Shown: positions 34,869-42,039 of the stretch, in pieces
How the letters are laid out: every line of letters begins with the position of its first letter
Position numbering within the stretch: the stretch's first letter is position 1
Source of the DNA: an uncultured Roseburia sp.
GTDB taxonomy: Bacteria > Bacillota > Clostridia > Lachnospirales > Lachnospiraceae
DNA: 64,000 bases
Assembly: GCA_900756925.1 (NCBI GenBank)
Contig: CAAELX010000044.1
Span: forward strand, 1 to 64,000
Direction: 5' to 3'
Made by a program: the position numbers and the translations under genes
Notes under the pieces: model-generated
Databases searched by the model: none
What the model was told of the DNA's origin: nothing
What the model saw: only the letters and a program-made list of their open reading frames with translations

Positions 34869-36413
34869 ATGAGAGTGATTATGGTCACATATGATTCACT
34901 GAACCGCCATATGCTCCCGAATTATGGGAATACCTGGGTGAAGGCACCGAATTTTGAACGCCTTGGGGAGAGAGCCATTACATTTACAAACAGTTATTGT
35001 GGTTCCATGCCGTGCATGCCGGCCAGAAGAGAACTGCATACCGGAAGATATAACTTCCTGCACAGACCGTGGGGACCTATGGAGCCGTATGATGATTCTA
35101 TGCCGGAGATGTTAAACAGCCACGGTTATGAGACACATCTCGTGTCTGACCACAGCCATTACTGGGAGGACGGCGGTGCCACTTACCATACACGTTATGG
35201 GGCATGGGAGTGCAACAGAGGACAGGAGGGAGATCCATGGAAAACACTGCTCTGCCCTCCGCCTGTGCCGGAACACCTCGGACAGCTGTGGGATCAGGAC
35301 TGGGTGAACCGACAGTTCATTCAGAAAGTGGAGGATATGCCACAGACAAAGACATTTTCCGGAGGATTGGAATTTCTGGATTTAAACCACGGAGCAGATA
35401 ACTGGTTTTTACATATCGAGACATTTGACCCGCATGAGCCGTTCTATGCAATGCCGGAATTTAAGGAACTCTATGAGAAGAGTTATGATGGACCACTGTT
35501 CGACTGGCCGCCTTACAGAGAAGTATCTGAGGAGGAAAAACCATACGTGGAGCATGTGAGACATATGTATGCGGCGCTGCTTACGATGTGTGACCAGAGT
35601 CTTGGAAAAGTACTCGATAAGATGGACGAATATCATATGTGGGAGGATACCCTTCTCATCGTCAACACCGACCACGGCTTTTTCGTTGGCGAGCACGATT
35701 ACTGGGGCAAGGGCATGAACGTCTATGTGCGTGAGGAAGTTTCCCATACGCCGTTATTTATCTATGATCCTGTATCGAAGCGGACAGGAAAAAATGAGAC
35801 GCTTGTCCAGACGATTGATATCGCCCCGACAATTCTTGATTACTGTGGCATTGCGAAAACAAAGGACATGCAGGGAATCTCCCTGTTAGATACGATCCGC
35901 CATGGCACACCAGTGCACGATGCGATTATTTATGGTGTGTTCGGCTCCCAGATTACCTGCGTCTCGGATGGATATAAGTACATCCTCTCCCCAAATGAGC
36001 AGAACTGGCCATTATACCATTACTTGTTAATGCCGACCCATATGCGTTCCATGTATGCACCAGGAGAGTTCGAAGGGATGGAGCTGTCAGAGCCGTTCTC
36101 GTTCACGAAGGGCATCCGTCTGATGAAGCTGGCAGACCATAACTACAGCGGCGGTAACGTCTCTAAGAAGGAGAAGAGAAAAGTTCCGGCATTACAGGAA
36201 GTGCACCTGCACGAGGGTTGGAATCCGGAGTGGAAGACCGTTCTTTATAACCTGAAAGAAGACCCGCATGAGGATCATCCAATCCACGATGGGAAGGTGG
36301 AGCAGGAGTTAAGGCAGAAGATGGTCAGCCTGATGATTGAGAATGATGCCCCGGTGGAGCAGTATGAGCGAATGAACTTACAGAAGGAGTATGAAGAACA
36401 GAAGCAGGTTTAA
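34869..36413 (+). CDS. Cys-type sulfatase, apparently cytoplasmic
   Basis: A 514-residue type I sulfatase. The activation motif C49-M-P-A-R, followed by LHTGR, needs conversion of Cys49 to formylglycine by an anaerobic maturase. N-terminal Asp9 in MVTYDSLNRHM and the later VNTDHGFFVGEHDYWGKG block supply metal and substrate contacts. No signal peptide is present: the protein starts directly with the first strand. It therefore likely desulfates a saccharide after import by the upstream ABC system. The gene lies 43 bases after the second permease in the same operon. GGAAGG precedes the ATG. Confidence 0.92.
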   Translation: MRVIMVTYDSLNRHMLPNYGNTWVKAPNFERLGERAITFTNSYCGSMPCMPARRELHTGRYNFLHRPWGPMEPYDDSMPEMLNSHGYETHLVSDHSHYWEDGGATYHTRYGAWECNRGQEGDPWKTLLCPPPVPEHLGQLWDQDWVNRQFIQKVEDMPQTKTFSGGLEFLDLNHGADNWFLHIETFDPHEPFYAMPEFKELYEKSYDGPLFDWPPYREVSEEEKPYVEHVRHMYAALLTMCDQSLGKVLDKMDEYHMWEDTLLIVNTDHGFFVGEHDYWGKGMNVYVREEVSHTPLFIYDPVSKRTGKNETLVQTIDIAPTILDYCGIAKTKDMQGISLLDTIRHGTPVHDAIIYGVFGSQITCVSDGYKYILSPNEQNWPLYHYLLMPTHMRSMYAPGEFEGMELSEPFSFTKGIRLMKLADHNYSGGNVSKKEKRKVPALQEVHLHEGWNPEWKTVLYNLKEDPHEDHPIHDGKVEQELRQKMVSLMIENDAPVEQYERMNLQKEYEEQKQV

Positions 36414-36422
36414 AAGTAAAAG

Positions 36423-36455
36423 AACCGGAAGGTTGTGTCAGCCTTCCGGTTTTGT
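36423..36455 (+). terminator. Intrinsic terminator after the sulfatase
   Basis: AACCGGAAGG pairs with CCTTCCGGTT, followed by TT; it ends the importer-sulfatase operon. Confidence 0.85.
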
Positions 36456-36498
36456 GTGCTTGCGCGTCATGGGCGCGCTCTAACGGGTGCATCTTTAA

Positions 36499-36651
36499 TT
36501 AGAAAATAAGCTTTCCCTTATGCTTCAATAATCTTGCACCATTCACAATCAGAAGCACGCCGGACACGATTCCGGTCACGAGAATACAGATCCCGATCAC
36601 AATATTTCCGGCACCTGCAGATCCCATTGTTTTATAAATTTTTTCTTCCAT
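36499..36651 (-). CDS. Small membrane protein, 50 aa
   Basis: The minus strand reads MEEKIYKTMGSAGAGNIVIG, continues ICILVTGIVSGVLLIVNGAR and ends LLKHKGKLIF. One long hydrophobic helix of about 22 residues has a glycine-rich lead-in and a positively charged C-terminus. GGAGGG lies about 8 bases before the ATG, strongly supporting expression. The pattern looks like a conserved small protein, but I cannot name a function. It is on the opposite strand to the sulfatase operon. Confidence 0.75.
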   Translation of the reverse strand: MEEKIYKTMGSAGAGNIVIGICILVTGIVSGVLLIVNGARLLKHKGKLIF

Positions 36652-36754
36652 ATAATAAACCCTCCATGTTCTAAGATGATTTTATTTTGAATATTATCTG
36701 TATTTTACCATTATTTCAGGCAAGATACAATCAGATTTCTGCCGGAAGTCCATG

Positions 36755-36782
36755 AAAAGGGCACTTGAAAAATCAAGTGCCC
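36755..36782 (-). terminator. Terminator of the toxin transcript
   Basis: GGGCACTTGA (36759-36768) and TCAAGTGCCC (36773-36782) form a perfect 10-bp stem; on the minus strand it is followed by TTTT. It would end the mRNA that starts near 37044. Confidence 0.7.
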
Positions 36783-36893
36783 TAGTGTATAATCAGACCA
36801 GAAGCATCGGTAGAAAAATTTCCGATTGCCCTCAGTTGAATACTTATTTAAGAGATAGCATCTAACCTTGGTCGGGGGATGCTATTTCTTTTT
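36765..36893 (+). ncRNA. Putative antitoxin RNA with its promoter and terminator
   Basis: The promoter is TTGAAA (36765-36770), a 17-base spacer and TATAAT (36788-36793). The predicted RNA begins near 36800 and ends at a hairpin (ATAGCATC 36855-36862 / GATGCTAT 36878-36885) with TTTCTTTTT. This RNA of about 95 bases overlaps the 3' end of the toxin gene and its downstream mRNA on the opposite strand, as in TxpA/RatA- and BsrG/SR4-type systems. Confidence 0.6.
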
Positions 36894-36968
36894 GTCATGA
36901 TGATTATCTATGTAAGATAAAGCCGAAAATATTACTAACAATAAAGTAAGAACTTCCATTGTATTCAT
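36882..36968 (-). CDS. Holin-like type I toxin, 28 aa
   Basis: The peptide is MNTMEVLTLLLVIFSALSYI followed by DNHHDKKK: one hydrophobic helix and a charged tail, the pattern of the putative holin-like toxin family in Firmicutes (TLL..IF...YID..). AAGGAGGG lies 7 bases before the ATG. Its promoter (37051-37079) leaves a 75-base leader. The antisense RNA from the plus strand overlaps its 3' end. In known systems such peptides damage the membrane when antisense control fails. The identity is by pattern only. Confidence 0.7.
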   Translation of the reverse strand: MNTMEVLTLLLVIFSALSYIDNHHDKKK

Positions 36969-37050
36969 ATGGCATCCCTCCTTCGTGAACTAGAGGGCAT
37001 CTGACATCGGAAATTTCAGCATCCTGCTTCCTTGCAATTATACAAATAGA

Positions 37051-37079
37051 ATTATAACATGATGTAATTGTATATTCAA
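37051..37079 (-). promoter_or_regulatory. Promoter of the holin-like toxin
   Basis: On the minus strand TTGAAT (37074-37079), a 17-base spacer and TATAAT (37051-37056). Confidence 0.6.
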
Positions 37080-37099
37080 TGAAAATATAAGGTTACAGT

Positions 37100-37127
37100 T
37101 TGTAAATTCCTGGATTACGAGTATAAT
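37100..37127 (+). promoter_or_regulatory. Promoter of the debranching enzyme gene
   Basis: TTGTAA (37100-37105), a 16-base spacer and TATAAT (37122-37127). The 9-mer GTTACAGTT lies on both sides (37092-37100 and 37132-37140), possibly a regulator site. Confidence 0.55.
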
Positions 37128-37220
37128 ATATGTTACAGTTCGCACGAATATTCGGTTTCGCGGATGGCACGTGTGAACGGATCGCAGAAGAGCCATAAAG
37201 AAGCCAGGAAGGGAGCAGAC

Positions 37221-39335
37221 ATGAATTTTAACCACAGACCGCAGAGAGGACAGCGCTTGCAGCCGTTAGATGAGATCGCAGGCTTTAAGGTGCGCCCGGG
37301 ACATTATAACAGGGACGGAGCGACGAGGGCCGGGAACGGTATCAGCTTTACCATCCATTCGATGGGGGCGACAGGCTGTACGCTGCTTTTGTTCCGCCCG
37401 AAGGAGAAGGAGCCGTTTGCAAGGATTCCATATCCGGAGACTTATAGGATCGGAAATACGTATTCTATGCTCGTTTTCGGGCTGGATATGGAGGAATTCG
37501 AGTATGCCTACCAGTTCGACGGACCGTACGATGAGAAGAAGGGGCTTCGGTTTGATAAAAATAATATTCTGTTAGACCCTTATGCAAGAGCGGTCACCGG
37601 GCAGAGAGAGTGGGGCGAGCGCCCGGAGGGCGGCAAGGATTTTGTCTATCATGCGAGAGTGGTGGAAAATAACTTTGACTGGGGCAATGTCAAGTCGCCG
37701 GATCACCCTTCCGAGGATCTCATCATTTATGAGATGCATGTGCGGGGATTTACGAAGGACGTTTCCTCCGGTGTGAAGGCGCCGGGAACATTTGAGGGAC
37801 TCAGGGAGAAGATCCCTTATCTGAAAGATCTCGGAATCAATGCTGTAGAGCTGATGCCGGTATTTGAGTTTGATGAGATGGAGAGTACCAGAGAGGTGGA
37901 CGGGGAGCGCCTGTACAACTACTGGGGTTACAATACGGTCTGTTTCTTCGCACCGAACACGAGCTACAGCTCGGTTGTGGAGCACAACCATGAGGGCGAT
38001 GAGTTAAAGAACCTGATCTATGAGCTGAAGGAGAACGGAATTGAGGTCATCTTAGACGTTGTGTTCAACCATACAGCGGAGGGAAACGAGCAGGGTCCGT
38101 GCTTTTCCTTCAAGGGAATCGACAATAATATTTACTATATGCTGACACCGGAAGGATATTACTACAACTTTAGCGGTTGCGGGAATGTCATGAACTGCAA
38201 CCATCCGATCGTGAGCCGTTTTATCTTAGACTGCCTGCGCTACTGGGTGACTGAGTACCGCGTGGACGGCTTCCGGTTCGATCTTGCCTCGATCTTAAGC
38301 AGGGATGAGAACGGGGCACCGATGAACAACCCGCCAATCTTACAGAGCCTGGCATGTGATCCAATCCTCGGAAAGGCGAAGCTGATCGCGGAAGCATGGG
38401 ATGCGGGCGGACTGTACCAGGTCGGAAGTTTCCCGTCCTGGAGCCGCTGGGCAGAGTGGAACGGCAGATACCGGGATGACCTGCGCCGCTTCTTAAAAGG
38501 AGACGGAGGGATGGCGGGAACCGCAATCACACGAATCACAGGATCAAGGGATCTGTATGATCCGGCAAACCGTGGCAACAGCGCTTCGGTCAATTTTATT
38601 ACCTGTCACGATGGGTTCACGCTGTACGACCTTTATGCTTATAATGGAAAGCACAATGAGAAAAATGGCTGGAATAATACAGACGGGGACAATAACGGAA
38701 ACAGCTGGAACTGTGGTGTCGAGGGCGCAACGGACGATTCGCAGGTGGAAGGGCTGCGCCGGAGAATGGTAAAGAATGCATTTGCTACCCTGATGTGCAG
38801 CCGTGGAACCGCCATGTTTTTTGCCGGGGATGAATTCTGTAACACACAGTATGGCAACAATAATGCATATTGTCAGGATAACCTGACATCGTGGCTGGAC
38901 TGGGCGAGATTGGAAGAATATAAGGAAATCCATGACTTCTTCCGCTATATGATCGCGTTCCGCAAAAAATACGCGATCCTGCGCAAAACAACGCAGACAG
39001 CGGTCTGTAAGCTTCCGGAGATCAGCATCCACAACGGATTCCCGTGGAATGGCGGTACAGACAACAACAGCAGGCTGATCGGCATTATGTATGCCGGACG
39101 GGATGAGAAGGATATCCGGGACGATATCGTCTTCTACTGCATGAATGCTTACTGGGAACCGCTTATCATGCAGCTTCCGGAGCTCCCGATGGGACTGCAG
39201 TGGCGGGTGCGCGTCAATACTTCGGTAGAGTATGAGGACGGGAAAGACTTTGAGACAATGACGGAATTTTATTACAGAAAGACGCTGCGGGTACCGGCGC
39301 GGACGGTGGTGATACTGACAGCGGAAGAGAGCTAG
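37221..39335 (+). CDS. glgX: Glycogen debranching enzyme, GlgX/isoamylase type
   Basis: A 704-residue GH13 enzyme hydrolysing alpha-1,6 branches of glycogen or amylopectin limit dextrin. An N-terminal carbohydrate-binding module 48 region (about 15-130) precedes the barrel. Catalytic blocks are VDGFRFDLASIL (nucleophile Asp), LIAEAWDAGGLY (acid/base Glu) and FITCHDGFTLYDL (transition-state Asp), with DVVFNHTAEG as region I. No signal peptide, so it acts on intracellular glycogen. The start MNFNHRPQRG at 37221 has GGGAG close upstream; the in-frame ATG at 37164 is less well supported. Confidence 0.92.
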   Translation: MNFNHRPQRGQRLQPLDEIAGFKVRPGHYNRDGATRAGNGISFTIHSMGATGCTLLLFRPKEKEPFARIPYPETYRIGNTYSMLVFGLDMEEFEYAYQFDGPYDEKKGLRFDKNNILLDPYARAVTGQREWGERPEGGKDFVYHARVVENNFDWGNVKSPDHPSEDLIIYEMHVRGFTKDVSSGVKAPGTFEGLREKIPYLKDLGINAVELMPVFEFDEMESTREVDGERLYNYWGYNTVCFFAPNTSYSSVVEHNHEGDELKNLIYELKENGIEVILDVVFNHTAEGNEQGPCFSFKGIDNNIYYMLTPEGYYYNFSGCGNVMNCNHPIVSRFILDCLRYWVTEYRVDGFRFDLASILSRDENGAPMNNPPILQSLACDPILGKAKLIAEAWDAGGLYQVGSFPSWSRWAEWNGRYRDDLRRFLKGDGGMAGTAITRITGSRDLYDPANRGNSASVNFITCHDGFTLYDLYAYNGKHNEKNGWNNTDGDNNGNSWNCGVEGATDDSQVEGLRRRMVKNAFATLMCSRGTAMFFAGDEFCNTQYGNNNAYCQDNLTSWLDWARLEEYKEIHDFFRYMIAFRKKYAILRKTTQTAVCKLPEISIHNGFPWNGGTDNNSRLIGIMYAGRDEKDIRDDIVFYCMNAYWEPLIMQLPELPMGLQWRVRVNTSVEYEDGKDFETMTEFYYRKTLRVPARTVVILTAEES

Positions 39336-39440
39336 AGAAATACCACAGAGTGCTTCTTTCCGGGAAGATGGGACTTTGTGGCATGTGGATTGCAATGTCG
39401 GTGGAGCACAACAGGTGAATAGGGATGACAGGATAAAATA

Positions 39441-39484
39441 ACTCCGGATCTTACAGATAAGAGTAAGATTCGGAGTTGTTTTTT
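39441..39484. terminator. Bidirectional terminator between glgX and the MBL gene
   Basis: ACTCCGGATCTTAC (39441-39454) pairs with GTAAGATTCGGAGT (39463-39476), one G-T pair, followed by TTGTTTTTT on the plus strand; the minus strand also has T-rich flanking DNA. Confidence 0.75.
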
Positions 39485-39514
39485 GAGTGGCAGATTATAA
39501 CGTAGAACGTATTT

Positions 39515-40381
39515 TTACTGAACCACGGTATCTTTCTTCCAGATCCGTTCCGGTCGATAGACAATATTTCCTTTTTGCATATCCGGCACATGTGCGATTT
39601 TCGCAGGGGCGCCCTGGAACTCGAATGGAACATTGTCCACGTTCCCGTTTTTGATGTCTTCACATACCTTGCAGACATCCTCAATGATTCCGACATAGCC
39701 TTTTCCATTGCCATGGGATAGGAGGACATGGTCGTATTGTCCTTTCAGCTTTTCAGAGACTGACTGAAGCGTCTCTTCGTATTCCTCAATGCTTGTGGAG
39801 TAATCATCGAATACGAAGGTGAACGTATTGCATGCATCCCCGGTCAGAAGATAGCGGTCCCCATCTTTCTCACGGATGAGGAAGATCATGCTTCCAAGTG
39901 TATGTCCAGGGCAGGCGAACGTCTCAATTGTTACGTCACCGAGGTCGAAAGTATCCCCCTCCTTCAGGTCATGCAAATCGGAGAGTGCTGCGGATGGAAT
40001 ATAATCCTCCTCCGGTACATAAGTGCCATGTCCTTCGAACTGCTCCATGCCAAGTCCGGCTGCACGGAAGGCATCGCTTGCATGTTTTTCATAAATATAA
40101 GTATCTTTCATGCTCATATAGACCGGAATCCCGGTATTCGCATACTCGCCGGATCCGTTCGCATGGTCGACGTGACCATGCGTTAAGAGCACCTTTAACG
40201 GATTGGTATTCTCATGGGAAGCAAGGATGGTGTCAGTCACAGCCTTTAAACTCCCAAAACCGCTTCCGGTATCAAGCAGAACATTCCCCGCTGATCCCTC
40301 GACCAGATACATCAGTTCTGTTCCGAATGCATAAATTCTTGTAATATGAGCGTCTACTTTTTCAGTTGGAAAATTCAGCAT
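39515..40381 (-). CDS. Metallo-beta-lactamase-fold hydrolase
   Basis: A 288-residue cytoplasmic MBL-fold protein. The zinc-binding block LLTHGHVDHANGSGEY, a later ACPGHTLGSMIFL His, and LTGDACNTFTF Asp are in the usual order. Family members hydrolyse thioesters, lactones or phosphoesters; this one is closest to the glyoxalase II-like group without a fixed substrate. It lies 26 bases downstream of the GPH symporter on the minus strand and is probably co-transcribed with it, suggesting action on an imported glycoside derivative. GGGGAG precedes the start. Confidence 0.88.
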   Translation of the reverse strand: MLNFPTEKVDAHITRIYAFGTELMYLVEGSAGNVLLDTGSGFGSLKAVTDTILASHENTNPLKVLLTHGHVDHANGSGEYANTGIPVYMSMKDTYIYEKHASDAFRAAGLGMEQFEGHGTYVPEEDYIPSAALSDLHDLKEGDTFDLGDVTIETFACPGHTLGSMIFLIREKDGDRYLLTGDACNTFTFVFDDYSTSIEEYEETLQSVSEKLKGQYDHVLLSHGNGKGYVGIIEDVCKVCEDIKNGNVDNVPFEFQGAPAKIAHVPDMQKGNIVYRPERIWKKDTVVQ

Positions 40382-40407
40382 TTGCGTTTCTCCCCTTTCA
40401 ATATTAA

Positions 40408-41769
40408 TTATTTCCCGGTATGCTTTGTAGTCAGGTCTTTTTGAATCTGAACTGCATATTTATCAATGTTGAACGCAAGACAAACAAGCAGGATAACTAC
40501 ACCGATGATAGCTGGCAGATACGTGTAGGCAAATTTGATAGAAGCAATGGCACTTGCAGTCTGCGTTGCAGCCATTCCGTCATATCCTCCGATTGCAAGG
40601 ATCCATCCTGCAATGGCGGGTCCGAAACCAAGCCCGATTTTCTGTCCGATGCTGACACCTGACATAACAAGTCCCTCGGAACGGATGCCGAACTTCCACT
40701 CACCGTAGTCGACAACGTCACCAGTTAAGGCAAATGCACAGGAGAAAAGTGCACCGAGCATAAATCCTTTGCAGGCGTAAAGGGCGGCAACGAGAGTGAT
40801 GTTGGACGTGAAAAGTCCCGCCAGTGTAGAGGTGACAATAATGGTGACGGCACCGGCAATTAATATTTTCTTCTTGCCAAATTTACCTACAAGGCTCGGA
40901 AGAATCAGGTTCATAAGCAGTGCAGGAACCATGGCGCATGCAGAAAGGACTGCTACATAACCGGCATTTTCAAGTACATTGTTACAGAAGTAGTAAGTTA
41001 CCATACCGGTAGAGCAGTTATGTAATAACAGCAGACCGAACAGTGCCATTTCCAACCAGAAAAACTTGTTTTTTGCAAGACAGGAGACAGCCTCTTTAAA
41101 AGGAACACTCTGCTCCGGAGCAGCCTCTTTTGAGTTTTCTTTCATGATATTTTCTTTTGTTCCGAAGAATCCGAATAAAATTAAGACACCGGTAGCAATT
41201 GCGTAGATAATAGCAGTGCCTCTGTAACCGACAGATTGAACGAGCGGTACCCAGAAAATAGTAACGGCAAGTGCTGCTACCTGGTTCATGATCTGCTCTA
41301 AGGAAGCGATCTTCTGACGCTCCATACCGTTTAAGGTCAGACGGGAGAGCAGTGCGGTGTGGGAAATCATGAAGATGGTGAATGCCACAGCATTAATAAA
41401 CAGGTACATAATATAAACGTAAACGACTTTGCCTGTATGCCCCATATTCTCAGGAACAGAGAACAGCAGGATTAAAAATAGTGTAACCAGTGGAGCACTG
41501 AGTAAAAGCCATGGTCTTGCTTTTCCAAAACGTGTGTGTGTCTTGTCGACGAGCGATCCCATTAAGAAATCTGAGAACAGGTCGAAAAGACGGTTAATAA
41601 GCATCATTGTGGATACGGTCGCTACACCGATGCCGACAGAGTCGGTCAGGTAAGCGGAGACGAAACTTCCAACGATTGTCGTGACAATGTTTCCACCACC
41701 GGATGCGATGGAATAAGATAATTTCTGTGACACAGGTACATAACCTGTCTGTTTAGATTGTGTTTTCAT
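40408..41769 (-). CDS. GPH-family sugar:cation symporter
   Basis: A 453-residue protein with 12 predicted helices, second member of the MelB-like family in this window. Key features are LFDLFSDFLMGSLVDKTHTR with FGKARPWLLLS following, and VDYGEWKFGIRSEGLVMSG in the second half. It imports a glycoside with Na+ or H+. It is divergent from the AraC-GH39-type regulator gene, which is the likely controller. GGAGG lies upstream of the start on the minus strand. Confidence 0.92.
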   Translation of the reverse strand: MKTQSKQTGYVPVSQKLSYSIASGGGNIVTTIVGSFVSAYLTDSVGIGVATVSTMMLINRLFDLFSDFLMGSLVDKTHTRFGKARPWLLLSAPLVTLFLILLFSVPENMGHTGKVVYVYIMYLFINAVAFTIFMISHTALLSRLTLNGMERQKIASLEQIMNQVAALAVTIFWVPLVQSVGYRGTAIIYAIATGVLILFGFFGTKENIMKENSKEAAPEQSVPFKEAVSCLAKNKFFWLEMALFGLLLLHNCSTGMVTYYFCNNVLENAGYVAVLSACAMVPALLMNLILPSLVGKFGKKKILIAGAVTIIVTSTLAGLFTSNITLVAALYACKGFMLGALFSCAFALTGDVVDYGEWKFGIRSEGLVMSGVSIGQKIGLGFGPAIAGWILAIGGYDGMAATQTASAIASIKFAYTYLPAIIGVVILLVCLAFNIDKYAVQIQKDLTTKHTGK

Positions 41770-42039
41770 AAGTCCTCCTTTTTTTCAAAGAAAAAATCAA
41801 AACTCTCACGCGAGGAGAGGATTTTCCTCTTTGGAAACAATGGTTTTGTTTTTTACTGACACTTATTGTAGAAAATTTTACCCCTAAAAGCTCCCGGTTG
41901 AACGTACTTTTTTCTTATGAAAGAATTTCTTTTTTTGGCTTCTTGTTATTTAATGATGAATAAGATATCATGAAAATAGGATAAAAAGGTCATGTATTAT
42001 GGAAAATGAAAAGAATTATCATAAAAACGGGGTGAAAAG

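Noticed and set aside
38544..39395. A 283-residue minus-strand open frame inside the debranching enzyme gene
   Set aside because: Antisense of a clear GH13 gene with all catalytic blocks; no family features or ribosome site.
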